Below, piece by piece: positions 44,407-53,267 of a stretch of 64,000 nt of DNA. Location of the stretch: assembly GCF_002285635.2 (NCBI RefSeq), contig NZ_CP023049.2, positions 1,550,001 through 1,614,000 on the forward strand. Reading direction: 5' to 3'. The DNA is from Chryseobacterium piperi. GTDB taxonomy: Bacteria; Bacteroidota; Bacteroidia; Flavobacteriales; Weeksellaceae. Position 1 is the first letter of the stretch. Each line of letters begins with the position of its first letter. The translations under genes and the position numbers were made by a program. Under the pieces are notes generated by a model. That model worked only from the letters and a program-made list of their open reading frames with translations. It did not search any database and was not told where the DNA came from.

Positions 44407-45645
44407 TTAAAACTTTCCGATGTCTTCTCTGTAGAAGCTATAGTCGAAGTGAACCGGAAGTGCATCTTCGTATACTTTCTTGCGGGCGTCTTCATAAGTA
44501 GCACCTGTAGCAACGAGATTAAGTACTCTACCTCCATTGGAAACCACTTTATCTCCTCTTCTTACAGCTCCGGCATATAATAGCTGGCTGTGTTTTACTT
44601 TATCTTCGTTTTTGATCTCAAAACCTGTTTCTATGTTTCTTGGATATCCTCCTGAACACATTACCAGACAAACTGCTTTTTCGTCTTTAAATTTAAGCTC
44701 AATGTCTTTTCCGTTCATACAATCGTTGATTACATCTAACAGATTGTTTTCCATAAGAGCCATTAATACCTGAGTTTCCGGATCTCCGAATCTCATATTG
44801 TATTCCAGAAGATAAGTTCCGTTCTTCGTTACCATCAATCCAAAGAAGATAATTCCTTTAAAGCTGAATCCTTCTTCTTTAAGACCATGAATAGTGGGCT
44901 CTAGGATATTCTTTTCGAAATCTGCCTGATGTTCTGCCGTAAACTCCGGGCTTGGAGCTACTGAACCCATACCTCCTGTATTAGGGCCTGTATCACCATT
45001 TCCGGCTTTTTTATAATCTTTTGCTGCTATACAAGGGAATAGTTTCTCACCATTAGAGAATGCAATGATAGAAGCCTCAAAACCTTGCAGATACTCCTCG
45101 ATCACCAAACGGATTCCGGCATCTCCATAGATTCTGCGGATCATGAAATCATGGATCGTTGCTTCTGCTTCTTCCAAAGTATCACAGATTACTACTCCTT
45201 TTCCACCTGCTAAACCACTAGCTTTGATTACTAAAGGATATTCCTGAGTTTGTACATATTCTTTAGCATTGTTATATGAATCAAATACCACAGCTTTAGC
45301 TGTTTTAATATCATAGGTCTGCATAAATTTCTTAGAGAAAGCCTTACTTCCTTCCAGACTTGCTACTTTTTGATTCGGACCGAAAACTTTAAGATCATGC
45401 TTCTTAAATTCATCCTTTAAACCTGCTACAAGTGGTGCCTCAGGACCTACGATGGTAAGATCTACCTTCTCTTTAATAGCGAAATCTCTAAGTTCTTTAA
45501 TTTCAGATAAATGAACATTTTTCCCTATTACATCAGTGGTAGCGTTTCCGTTAGCAAAAAACATTTTAGTAACTCTGGAGTCTTGATGAAGCTTTACTGC
45601 CAATGCAGATTCTCTTCCACCTTCACCTATGATTAATATTCTCAT
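44407..45645 (-). CDS. purD: Phosphoribosylamine-glycine ligase (GARS)
   Basis: Second step of purine synthesis: joins glycine to phosphoribosylamine with ATP. The 412-residue protein is an ATP-grasp enzyme with GEGGRESALA at the N-terminus, TIVGPEAPLVAGL near residue 65, KASGLAGGKGV in the ATP-binding subdomain, and GDTGPNTGGMGS plus EYNMRFGDPETQ in the catalytic part. It has its own promoter at 45677-45708 and its own terminator, so although it lies within the purine cluster it can be regulated separately. Confidence 0.96.
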   Translation of the reverse strand: MRILIIGEGGRESALAVKLHQDSRVTKMFFANGNATTDVIGKNVHLSEIKELRDFAIKEKVDLTIVGPEAPLVAGLKDEFKKHDLKVFGPNQKVASLEGSKAFSKKFMQTYDIKTAKAVVFDSYNNAKEYVQTQEYPLVIKASGLAGGKGVVICDTLEEAEATIHDFMIRRIYGDAGIRLVIEEYLQGFEASIIAFSNGEKLFPCIAAKDYKKAGNGDTGPNTGGMGSVAPSPEFTAEHQADFEKNILEPTIHGLKEEGFSFKGIIFFGLMVTKNGTYLLEYNMRFGDPETQVLMALMENNLLDVINDCMNGKDIELKFKDEKAVCLVMCSGGYPRNIETGFEIKNEDKVKHSQLLYAGAVRRGDKVVSNGGRVLNLVATGATYEDARKKVYEDALPVHFDYSFYREDIGKF

Positions 45646-45676
45646 ACTTTTATTTAATTAACTAGTCTATATTCTA

Positions 45677-45708
45677 CAAATATATAATTTTGAATGCTAT
45701 AAATACAA
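45677..45708 (-). promoter_or_regulatory. Promoter of purD
   Basis: On the minus strand TTG (45708-45706), a 21-base spacer and TATATTTG (45684-45677) form a full flavobacterial -33/-7 promoter 31 bp upstream of the purD ATG. Confidence 0.65.
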
Positions 45709-45738
45709 TCTCAAAATTATTTTTTAATTCTATTTTAA

Positions 45739-47256
45739 TTAGTGTAAAAAATGTCTAACCCCAGTAAACATCATCGGAATTTTGTGCTCATTGGCCGCTT
45801 CGATGCTGTCCTGATCTTTTACACTTCCTCCTGGCTGGATGATTGCTTTGATACCCTCCTGAGCGCAGAAATCTACGACGTCACGGAAAGGAAAAAATGC
45901 ATCAGAAGCCAATACCAAATCTCCGGAGAATTTCTCTTTAGCTCTTTCGATCGCCTGCTGCGTAGCCCAGATTCTGTTAACCTGTCCGCCTCCGATTCCG
46001 AAAGCCTGAATTCCATTGGAAACAACAATCGCATTGGACCTAACGTACTTCACTACTCTCTGGGAGAAAAGCAATGCTTTTTTCTGTTCTTCTGTAGGCT
46101 GTACTTCAGTAACTACCTTGATATCATCAGAGAAGAAAGTATCGTTATCCTGAACAAGGATTCCACCGTCTATTTTCACCCATGTCTGTTTATCAGAAAC
46201 AGGATTGACAATTTTTATAATTCTTAAATTTTTCTTCTTTCTTAAAACTTCTAAAGCTTCCTCATCAAAATCAGGAGCCATTACAATTTCAAGGAAAGTT
46301 TTATTTAATTCTTCAGCTGTTGCTGCATCGATCTTATAGTTCATAGCAACAATTCCGCCAAAGATAGAAACCGGATCACATTCAAAAGTCTTCTGATAAG
46401 TTTCCAGGGCTGAAGTTCCGATCGCCACACCACAAGGTGTAGAGTGTTTTACAGCACAACAAGCCATCTCTTCTTTGAATTCATTCACTACTTTCCAGCA
46501 AAGATCCATATCACGAAGGTTATTGAAAGAAAGCTCTTTACCTCCAAGTTGTTCGAAATCTTTCATTGCTCCGTTTTCGAAAGTAGAAACGTAGTAAGCT
46601 GCCGTCTGATGTGGGTTTTCACCATATCTTAAGTCAGATGCTTTTTTATAGGAAGCACTTAAATAAGTAGGATATTCTTCATCTAAAAGCATTCTTGAAA
46701 TAGCAGCATCATAAGCAGAAGTAAGGTTAAATACTTTCCCTGCCAGTTTTTTACGGGTTTCGATATACGTATCCCCATTCTGCTCCATTTCAATTTTAAC
46801 AGTTGAGTAATCCTCAACGTCAGTAATAACAGTAACAGAGTCAAAGTTTTTAGCCGCTGAACGAAGCATTGATGGACCTCCGATATCAATAAACTCTACC
46901 TTTTCATGTAAAGAAATGTCTTTGTTTACATTTTCAAAGAAAGGGTAAAGGTTGACGATCACCATATCGATTAAACCAATTCCGTACTCTTGAACTGTTT
47001 TCATGTGTTCTTCATTGGAACGAACAGCTAATAATCCACCGTGCACTTTCGGATGTAAAGTCTTTACTCTACCATCCAGCATTTCAGGAAAATCGGTTAC
47101 CTCATCAATCTGAATCGGATTTAAACCAGCCTCTTTCAAATGCTTGAATGTCCCTCCGGTAGAAATCAGCTCATAATTCTGGGCTTCCAAAAACTGCGCA
47201 AATTCGATTAATCCGCTCTTGTCAGAGACACTGATTAAAACTCTCTTTTTACTCAT
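45739..47256 (-). CDS. purH: Bifunctional AICAR transformylase/IMP cyclohydrolase
   Basis: The last two steps of IMP synthesis. The 505-residue protein has an N-terminal IMP cyclohydrolase domain (about residues 1-195: [40 protein letters not shown]) and a C-terminal AICAR formyltransferase domain ([20 protein letters not shown] with the catalytic Lys-His, [16 protein letters not shown]). It ends in GVRHFLH, the usual PurH terminus. It is followed by purD on the same strand after 93 bp containing the purD promoter. Confidence 0.96.
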   Translation of the reverse strand: MSKKRVLISVSDKSGLIEFAQFLEAQNYELISTGGTFKHLKEAGLNPIQIDEVTDFPEMLDGRVKTLHPKVHGGLLAVRSNEEHMKTVQEYGIGLIDMVIVNLYPFFENVNKDISLHEKVEFIDIGGPSMLRSAAKNFDSVTVITDVEDYSTVKIEMEQNGDTYIETRKKLAGKVFNLTSAYDAAISRMLLDEEYPTYLSASYKKASDLRYGENPHQTAAYYVSTFENGAMKDFEQLGGKELSFNNLRDMDLCWKVVNEFKEEMACCAVKHSTPCGVAIGTSALETYQKTFECDPVSIFGGIVAMNYKIDAATAEELNKTFLEIVMAPDFDEEALEVLRKKKNLRIIKIVNPVSDKQTWVKIDGGILVQDNDTFFSDDIKVVTEVQPTEEQKKALLFSQRVVKYVRSNAIVVSNGIQAFGIGGGQVNRIWATQQAIERAKEKFSGDLVLASDAFFPFRDVVDFCAQEGIKAIIQPGGSVKDQDSIEAANEHKIPMMFTGVRHFLH

Positions 47257-47388
47257 TTTACTTTCATTTTTTTACTTTTCACAGTTATTTCAAACTGTAT
47301 TTCCGGTCTTTCACCTCCGGATTTACTTTTTATTTTACTTAGATTTTTTTACACAAATTTTACAAATTCGGAAATAGAAGGATCATTC

Positions 47389-48417
47389 TTAAAACTTCTT
47401 AGAATCAACATCATTTATAAAACTCACAACTCCATTCATGAAAACTTTTTGATCGTCCCACATCGCAAGATGACTTCCATTTGGACAATAAAGGTATCTC
47501 CCTTTTTTCACCAATTTGCTTTGTTCTTCCATCGCTTTTGGATCCATCGTGTCATATTTTGCACCAATCATTAAGGTAGGAATATTAATTTCAGGCAGTC
47601 TTTTTTTAATATCCCAATTGGCTAAACGTCCACTAATCCCAAATTCACTCGGTCCCTGCATCAATGTGTACACATTTTCATTAGAATGTTTTATTGCGCG
47701 ATTTACTCCATCCGGCCATTCCTTCAAACGACAAATATGCTGATTATAAAAGTTGGGAATAAGCAACTCCATATAACGTGGATTACCAAAATCTTTTTTT
47801 GCCTCGATTGCTCTTATTTCTTTCAGGACTTCCGGCTTCATCTGTTTTCCTAAAACTTCATCTCCATATTTACCATATTCCGGGGCACTTGCCATCATAT
47901 TGGCAACCATTAATCCTTTTAAATTTTTCTGATATTTCAGAGCATATTCCATCGCTAAAATTCCACCCCATGAATTACCTAAAACATAAAAATTGGATTT
48001 GTCTGCCCCAATCGCTTTTCTCACCTGCTCAACTTCATCTACAAAACGATCTGTGGTCCAAAGTCTGTCATCTTTCGGCTGATCACTGTAATAAGATCCC
48101 AATTGATCATATTCATAAAACTCAAAACCCTCTTTCTGGAAGAAAGTTTCAAAGCACTCCATATATTCGTGGGTCATCCCCGGACCTCCATGCAGAAGCA
48201 AAACTTTGATCTTTGGATTATTCCCGAAACGTTTTGTCCATACTTTAAAATTTCCAACAGGTGTTGTGATCGGAATCATCTTCACACCTCCTGACTCAAT
48301 CGAATCCCCATAACTAAAATAGTTTTGGAGGGTTGTTTCCTTATCTTTCGTCGCAACCTTGTTACAAGAAAACATGATGAAAATTGTCAAAAAAGAAATA
48401 ACGATTCTTGTTGTCAT
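47389..48417 (-). CDS. Proline iminopeptidase-family alpha/beta hydrolase lipoprotein
   Basis: A 342-residue S33-family serine hydrolase. The N-terminus is a lipoprotein signal with lipobox MFSC (Cys at about residue 18). LLLHGGPGMTHEYM forms the oxyanion segment and GNSWGGILAMEY gives the nucleophilic serine. A GAKYDTMDP segment and a GSHLAMWDD segment hold the acid and the catalytic His. It probably removes N-terminal proline or similar residues from peptides in the periplasm. It is inserted between purN (22 bp upstream) and purH, an unexpected place for a lipoprotein peptidase. Confidence 0.85.
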   Translation of the reverse strand: MTTRIVISFLTIFIMFSCNKVATKDKETTLQNYFSYGDSIESGGVKMIPITTPVGNFKVWTKRFGNNPKIKVLLLHGGPGMTHEYMECFETFFQKEGFEFYEYDQLGSYYSDQPKDDRLWTTDRFVDEVEQVRKAIGADKSNFYVLGNSWGGILAMEYALKYQKNLKGLMVANMMASAPEYGKYGDEVLGKQMKPEVLKEIRAIEAKKDFGNPRYMELLIPNFYNQHICRLKEWPDGVNRAIKHSNENVYTLMQGPSEFGISGRLANWDIKKRLPEINIPTLMIGAKYDTMDPKAMEEQSKLVKKGRYLYCPNGSHLAMWDDQKVFMNGVVSFINDVDSKKF

Positions 48418-48439
48418 TTTTGTTGGTTTTTATTGATGG

Positions 48440-49003
48440 CTAATTTCCTAATACTTTATTAATTGCTATTGGAAAAATTTCATATTCGACCAAATGTACT
48501 TTTTCAGCTAATGTTTCTGGTGTATCATTTTCAGTCACTTCAAATGATTTCTGAAGAATCGCTTGCCCTTCATCAATTCCCGGAGTTACAAAATGTACTG
48601 TTGCACCACTTTCTTTTTCTTTAGCTTCAATAACTGCATTGTGAACATTCATGCCCCACATTCCTTTTCCACCATACTTAGGCAATAATGCAGGATGTAT
48701 ATTAATTATTTTACCATTCCAGTTTTCACAAAACTCAGGTTTCAGAATAGATAGGAATCCCGCTAGTACAATGAGATCTGTATTCTCAGGGATTACTGTA
48801 CTCAATTCGCTACTGAAGTTTTTTCCCCTCGGAATAAGTATGTTTTCTATATGATGATTTTTTGCCCTTTCCAGTCCGTAGCATTCTCTGTCTGCAACAA
48901 CTAAAGAAACTTTTGCATTCTGGATTTCTCCATTATCAATCGTATCTAAAATTCTTTGAAGATTGGTTCCGGAACCTGAAACGAGTACAACGATGTTTTT
49001 CAT
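48440..49003 (-). CDS. purN: Phosphoribosylglycinamide formyltransferase
   Basis: Third step of purine synthesis, transferring formyl from 10-formyl-THF to GAR. The 187-residue protein has VSGSGTNLQRI at the phosphoribosyl site, catalytic N101 and H103 in IINIHPALLPKYGG, and D144 in TPGIDEGQAIL. It lies downstream of purM; the 76-bp gap is filled with a repeat tract. Confidence 0.95.
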   Translation of the reverse strand: MKNIVVLVSGSGTNLQRILDTIDNGEIQNAKVSLVVADRECYGLERAKNHHIENILIPRGKNFSSELSTVIPENTDLIVLAGFLSILKPEFCENWNGKIINIHPALLPKYGGKGMWGMNVHNAVIEAKEKESGATVHFVTPGIDEGQAILQKSFEVTENDTPETLAEKVHLVEYEIFPIAINKVLGN

Positions 49004-49010
49004 GTTATTA

Positions 49011-49078
49011 ATGTAACAATGTATCAGTCTAACAATGTAACAATGAATTCAATTGGTACACTGGTACATTGATCAATT
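49011..49078. repeat. TGTAACAATG / GGTACA-type repeat tract between purM and purN
   Basis: TAACAATGTA-like units recur three times, followed by CAATTGGTAC, ACTGGTAC and ATCAATTG units with internal symmetry. The tract occupies nearly the whole purM-purN spacer. Confidence 0.55.
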
Positions 49079-49079
49079 G

Positions 49080-50072
49080 TTATATTGCTAAGTTTATTTT
49101 CTCGCTTCCTTCTGTAATTTCTCCGATTTCGTAAGCATCATCTAACAGATGTAATACTTTTTCAGCATGTTCAGGATCTACTACTACGATCATCCCTACT
49201 CCCATATTGAATGTTCCGAACATTTCTTCACGGGCTACTCCGCCTCTTTTTTCCAATTCAAGCATGATACTTGGAATTTTAATTTTTGAAGCATCAATAG
49301 AAGCACATAAACCTTCAGGAATAATTCTTGGAATGTTTTCGTATAAACCACCTCCGGTAATGTGAGCTATTCCGCCTACTTTTACTTCCCCCAGAACTTT
49401 ATGGATATCTTTATAGTATAATCTTGTCGGAACTAAAAGCGTTTCATATAATGGTTTTCCTTCAAATTCTTCTTCAAAATCAGGGAATACTTTTCTTACC
49501 AGTGAAAATCCATTGGAATGGAATCCTGAGCTTGGTAATGCTATAATCTTGTTCCCTGGTTTTATTTTAGAACCGTCAATAATCTGGTCTTTTTCAACAA
49601 TTCCTACACAAAATCCAGCCACATCATAATCTCCGGGTTTGTACATCCCTGGCATTTCAGCAGTTTCTCCACCAATCAATGCACAGTTATTGTCTTTACA
49701 TGCAGCTACCATTCCTAGGACAATTTCCGCAGCAATTTCAGAGTCTAATTTTCCACAAGCCAGGTAATCTAAAAAGAACAATGGTTTTGCACCGTGACAA
49801 AGAATATCATTAGCACACATTGCAAAACAATCTATTCCGATAGAATCATATTTCTTAGAGTCCAAAGCCACTTTAAGCTTTGTACCCACTCCATCAGTTC
49901 CTGAAACCAATACGGGGTTTTTATAACCACCGATCTCGTAGAAAGCACCAAAACTTCCCAAATGATTCAATACATTGGAATTATGGGTTTCACCAACCGC
50001 TTTTTTGATCTTATCAACGGTTTTGTATCCTTCTTCTTTGTCTACTCCTGCCGATTTGTACGTGTTGCTCAT
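49080..50072 (-). CDS. purM: Phosphoribosylformylglycinamidine cyclo-ligase (AIRS)
   Basis: Fifth step of purine synthesis, closing the imidazole ring to AIR with ATP. The 330-residue protein has SGTDGVGTKLKVA, IGIDCFAMCANDILCHGAKPLFFLDY with the conserved ND pair, GGETAEMPGMY and GGGLYENIPRI, all PurM signatures. It is the first gene of the left-facing purine cluster and is preceded by a 170-nt leader that holds a promoter and a terminator-like hairpin. Confidence 0.96.
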   Translation of the reverse strand: MSNTYKSAGVDKEEGYKTVDKIKKAVGETHNSNVLNHLGSFGAFYEIGGYKNPVLVSGTDGVGTKLKVALDSKKYDSIGIDCFAMCANDILCHGAKPLFFLDYLACGKLDSEIAAEIVLGMVAACKDNNCALIGGETAEMPGMYKPGDYDVAGFCVGIVEKDQIIDGSKIKPGNKIIALPSSGFHSNGFSLVRKVFPDFEEEFEGKPLYETLLVPTRLYYKDIHKVLGEVKVGGIAHITGGGLYENIPRIIPEGLCASIDASKIKIPSIMLELEKRGGVAREEMFGTFNMGVGMIVVVDPEHAEKVLHLLDDAYEIGEITEGSEKINLAI

Positions 50073-50121
50073 GTTTACTTTTAGAAATTTTATTTCAAAC
50101 TTTTTATACCCTTTTAGAAAA

Positions 50122-50156
50122 TAAAAAAGCCGACAATCTTAGTAGATTATCGGCCA
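50122..50156 (-). terminator. Terminator/attenuator hairpin in the purM leader
   Basis: GCCGACAATCT (50129-50139) and AGATTATCGGC (50144-50154) form an 11-bp stem (one wobble) with a four-base loop and a U-run on the minus strand. It lies downstream of the likely purM promoter and about 57 bp before the purM ATG. Confidence 0.8.
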
Positions 50157-50250
50157 GTATTTTATCTGAGAATTTTAGAGCCCACAGTTTTCCCTTTTAT
50201 TGAAAAACATTCTTTGAAAGTGGACTGAATTTTCATCTCTTTTCTTTTTG

Positions 50251-50280
50251 CAAAAATAGTAATTTTAAATTAAAATTCAA
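50251..50280 (-). promoter_or_regulatory. Promoter of the purM cluster
   Basis: On the minus strand TTG (50280-50278), 19 bases, TATTTTTG (50258-50251): a full match to TTG-N17-23-TAnnTTTG, three bases after the stop codon of the upstream reductase gene. Transcription would start near 50244, leaving a leader of about 170 nt. Confidence 0.6.
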
Positions 50281-50282
50281 AC

Positions 50283-50837
50283 CTATTTTTCCAAGATTGT
50301 TTCAATAGCAGAAACTTTAATAATTTTTTCTCTTAACTCATTGTCTTTTTCTTCGTTAGAGATTTTTTGAGCCACTTTATCAAAATTGTCATTAAAGAAA
50401 GGAAGAGAAAAGGTTTCTACAATATTTCCTCCATGAGATGGGAAACGCTTGGTAGCTGCTTCCAAAACTCCGGCTCCGCCTCTTCCACCAGGTGATGCAG
50501 ACATTAAAAGCATAGGAACTTCACTCCAAACTGTTCTGTCTTTAATTCTGGAAACCCAGTCAAACACATTTTTAAAAGCGGTAGAATAAGTACCGTTGTG
50601 TTCCGGTAAAGAAACCAAAAGTAAATTGGCACTATCAATTTTTGCTGCAAAGTCTTTTGCTTCCTGAGGAACACCACCTGTCAATTCTCTTTCATGTTTA
50701 TAAATAGGCATCTCAAAAGGATTTAAGTCAATCACTTCTACTTCTGCATGGTCTCCAAACATTGATGCTGCATAGGTAACCAGATGCTTATTCATGGATG
50801 CCTCGGAATTGCTTCCTGCTATTGCTAAAATTTTCAT
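50283..50837 (-). CDS. NADPH-dependent FMN reductase-family flavoprotein
   Basis: A 184-residue flavodoxin-like protein. AIAGSNSEASMNKHL forms the FMN phosphate loop and VSLPEHNGTYSTAFKNVFDWVSR is the NADPH-dependent FMN reductase/chromate-quinone reductase signature. SASPGGRGGAGVLEA supplies the isoalloxazine-contacting loop. It reduces FMN, quinones or azo compounds; the physiological substrate is unknown. It follows the pirin gene by about 33 bp, a pairing that suggests a shared redox or electrophile-stress role. Confidence 0.86.
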   Translation of the reverse strand: MKILAIAGSNSEASMNKHLVTYAASMFGDHAEVEVIDLNPFEMPIYKHERELTGGVPQEAKDFAAKIDSANLLLVSLPEHNGTYSTAFKNVFDWVSRIKDRTVWSEVPMLLMSASPGGRGGAGVLEAATKRFPSHGGNIVETFSLPFFNDNFDKVAQKISNEEKDNELREKIIKVSAIETILEK

Positions 50838-50870
50838 TCTATTTATTTTTTAAGTGTACAAATTTAATTT

Positions 50871-51599
50871 TTATTTCAAATAAGAAGGTAATTCCATAGG
50901 AACTTCCATCAATAATATTTCGGTATCTTCAATAGCTTCGATATTAAAGCTCTGCGTATCCCAGATTCCTAAGCCGTCTCTTTCATTTAAAATTCGATCT
51001 CCCACTTTGGCACTTCCTTTCAATACGAATGCGTACACTCCGTTTCCTTTTTTGTTTAAAACATAGTTTTTACCGTTTCCTTTTGTAAAGTTGGCCAGGT
51101 TAAACCATGCATCCTGATGAATCCAGACTCCATCGTCGTTTTTATTCGGTGAAAGGATTTGCTGAAATCCGTTAATCTTCTCATCTTCTTTAATACTTTT
51201 CTGATCATAGCGAGGTTCTACATTGAGCGCTCTCGGAAAAACCCAGATCTGTAAGAATTTTACTTCTTCATCTTTGTTTTTATTATATTCACTATGCTGA
51301 ACACCTGTTCCCGCACTCATCACCTGGATTTCTCCTTTTTTGATTACGGCAGTCGTTCCCATGGAGTCTTTATGTTCCAAATCTCCCTCCAATGGAATAG
51401 AAATAATCTCCATATCCCTGTGCGGATGTGCTCCAAAACCCATTCCCTGAGAAACGGTGTCGTCATTCAATACTCTTAACACACCAAAATTGGTTCTCTC
51501 AGGATTTTGATAATTCGCAAAACTGAAGGTGTGATAACTATTTAACCAACCATGATTAGCATGGCCTCTTGAATCTGATTTATGATATACTGTTTTCAT
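50871..51599 (-). CDS. Pirin-family protein
   Basis: A 242-residue bicupin. The N-terminal signature includes GHANHGWLNSYHTFSFANY and FGAHPHRDMEIIS, whose two His (about residues 58 and 60) with a later His and Glu in GVQHSEYN bind iron. Pirins act as quercetinase-like dioxygenases or redox-sensing cofactors. It lies immediately upstream of the FMN reductase gene on the same strand, so they are probably cotranscribed. Confidence 0.9.
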   Translation of the reverse strand: MKTVYHKSDSRGHANHGWLNSYHTFSFANYQNPERTNFGVLRVLNDDTVSQGMGFGAHPHRDMEIISIPLEGDLEHKDSMGTTAVIKKGEIQVMSAGTGVQHSEYNKNKDEEVKFLQIWVFPRALNVEPRYDQKSIKEDEKINGFQQILSPNKNDDGVWIHQDAWFNLANFTKGNGKNYVLNKKGNGVYAFVLKGSAKVGDRILNERDGLGIWDTQSFNIEAIEDTEILLMEVPMELPSYLK

Positions 51600-51717
51600 A
51601 TTGTGATTAATTATGGTACAAATGTACGGAGTGTGAAGATGACAAATATTGATGTAAGGTAAGAAAGAATGGGTGATAGTGAGGTTCGGGTTCGATAGAT
51701 TTTGCGTGAACGAAAAA

Positions 51718-51747
51718 AATAGAAGCGGGCTAAACCCCGCTTCTATT
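51718..51747 (-). terminator. Terminator / REP-like hairpin after the sus locus
   Basis: AATAGAAGCGGG (51718-51729) pairs perfectly with CCCGCTTCTATT (51736-51747), with a run of seven T on the minus strand. It ends the MFS/sus transcript. Confidence 0.8.
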
Positions 51748-51766
51748 AATTTTTTAGTATTTCTAA

Positions 51767-51787
51767 AATGGACTAAAGCCCATTCCT
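51767..51787. repeat. REP-like hairpin with GGACTAAAGCCC core
   Basis: AATGG and CCATT arms surround an ACTAAAGC core, a second hairpin of the same CTAAA-centred design as the one at 51718-51747, 20 bp away. Confidence 0.45.
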
Positions 51788-51830
51788 TGATATGTTCCTT
51801 TTTATAACTATGGAAAACTATTAATCATTC

Positions 51831-51869
51831 AGCCTCCAACTTCCCGCTTCTAACTCCTAATCTCTATCC
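51831..51869. repeat. CTTCCCGCTTC-type short repeat
   Basis: A pyrimidine-rich tract of AACTTCCCGCTTCTAACTCC-type units. Its complement contains GAAGCGGGAAGT, identical to a 12-mer in the repeat inside the T9SS gene at 31121-31149. Confidence 0.55.
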
Positions 51870-51870
51870 A

Positions 51871-53253
51871 TTAAAAATGAACTTGTTTAATCTCCTCTTC
51901 AATTTCCTTAGGTGTTTCATCATCTGACTTAATAAAAATCATGGTGAGAATAGCTCCTAACAACATGCACCCTCCTCCTACAACAATATAATCGATAGCA
52001 TAGTTTCCAAACACTTTACTTACAATAGGGCCTCCGAAAAGACCATTAATAATCTGCGGAATAACGATAAAGAAATTGAAGATGCCCATATACACTCCCA
52101 TTTTCCTTTGTGGAATCACTTCAATCAGCATGGCGTAAGGCATTGCCAAAATACTTGCCCAGGCAAATCCTAAGCCTACCATTGAAATCCACAGCAGATT
52201 GATATCTTTGATAAAATACATGGAAATCAGTCCCAGTCCTCCAAATGCCAAAGCAAAGGCATGGGTCTGTTTTTTTCCTATTTTCTTAGCGATTGGAGTC
52301 AGCAGAAAAGCAAATGGAATTGCCCAGAAATTATAATAAGCAAACAATTCTCCGGTCAAATCTCCTGCGTTATTAAATGCAACGGAATGCGTATCTTTAG
52401 GAGAGAGCCCGAAATGATGAGTGGCCAGAGCACTTGTGGTAAATACCCACATGGTAAAAAGAGCAAACCATGAAAAAAACTGTACGATTCCCAATTTTTT
52501 CATCTGTGGTGGGATACTGGCAAAGTCTTTGAAAATATCCGTAAACCTGGAAGGTTCTTCAACGACTTCTTTACCATCTTCAAATTCTGCAAACTGTTTA
52601 GGAGAATATTCTTTAGTAGTAAAAATAGTATATAAAATGGTCAGCAAAAGAAATCCGGCTCCTACATAAAAAGCATAAATCACATTATCTGCAACAAAGC
52701 CTTCCGGTGCCTCATTAGATACTCCCAATTTTGTAAGCCAACTTGGCAAATAGGATCCTATTACAGCTCCGATCCCGATCAGTATCGTCTGAACTGAAAA
52801 CCCCAGCGTTCCCTGATGTTTTGGCAGCATATCACCTACCAAAGCACGAAAAGGCTCCATGGCAACATTAATTGAAGCATCCATCATAGCCAGAAACAGT
52901 ACTGCTAATAACAATACATTGGCAGCCATCATGTGTGTAGCAGAAGCTGCATTGGGAAGCAATACAAGACCAATAGCACATAAAACAGCACCAATCAGAA
53001 AATACGGTTTTCTTCTTCCCAGAGGGCTCCAGGTATTATCACCCATATGTCCGATAATAGGCTGAACGATGAGCCCGGTAACAGGAGCTACCAGCCAGAA
53101 CCACGAAAGCTCATGTACATCTGCTCCAAAATTAGCAAGAATCCTACTGGCATTACCGTTTTGAAGTCCGAATGCCATCTGAATTCCTAGAAACCCCATA
53201 CTCATATTGATAATCTGGGGCATGGATAGATTCGGTTTTATTTTTTTCGCCAT
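51871..53253 (-). CDS. MFS sugar transporter (SLC45-like)
   Basis: A 460-residue inner-membrane protein with twelve hydrophobic segments. IGHMGDNTWSPLGRRKPYF after the second or third helix is the MFS loop 2-3 motif in its SLC45/sucrose-maltose form. A long cytoplasmic loop around residues 220-240 divides the two halves. It is the last gene of the sus locus, 14 bp after the NTF2-like gene, so maltose or maltodextrin uptake into the cytoplasm is a likely role. No cytoplasmic maltose phosphorylase is nearby. Confidence 0.82.
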   Translation of the reverse strand: MAKKIKPNLSMPQIINMSMGFLGIQMAFGLQNGNASRILANFGADVHELSWFWLVAPVTGLIVQPIIGHMGDNTWSPLGRRKPYFLIGAVLCAIGLVLLPNAASATHMMAANVLLLAVLFLAMMDASINVAMEPFRALVGDMLPKHQGTLGFSVQTILIGIGAVIGSYLPSWLTKLGVSNEAPEGFVADNVIYAFYVGAGFLLLTILYTIFTTKEYSPKQFAEFEDGKEVVEEPSRFTDIFKDFASIPPQMKKLGIVQFFSWFALFTMWVFTTSALATHHFGLSPKDTHSVAFNNAGDLTGELFAYYNFWAIPFAFLLTPIAKKIGKKQTHAFALAFGGLGLISMYFIKDINLLWISMVGLGFAWASILAMPYAMLIEVIPQRKMGVYMGIFNFFIVIPQIINGLFGGPIVSKVFGNYAIDYIVVGGGCMLLGAILTMIFIKSDDETPKEIEEEIKQVHF

Positions 53254-53267
53254 TGTGCAGTAGGGTA

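Noticed and set aside
45751..46227. A 158-codon open frame antisense to purH
   Set aside because: It lies fully inside a highly conserved purine gene; no ribosome-binding site or recognisable domain, and its composition reflects the complement of purH codons.
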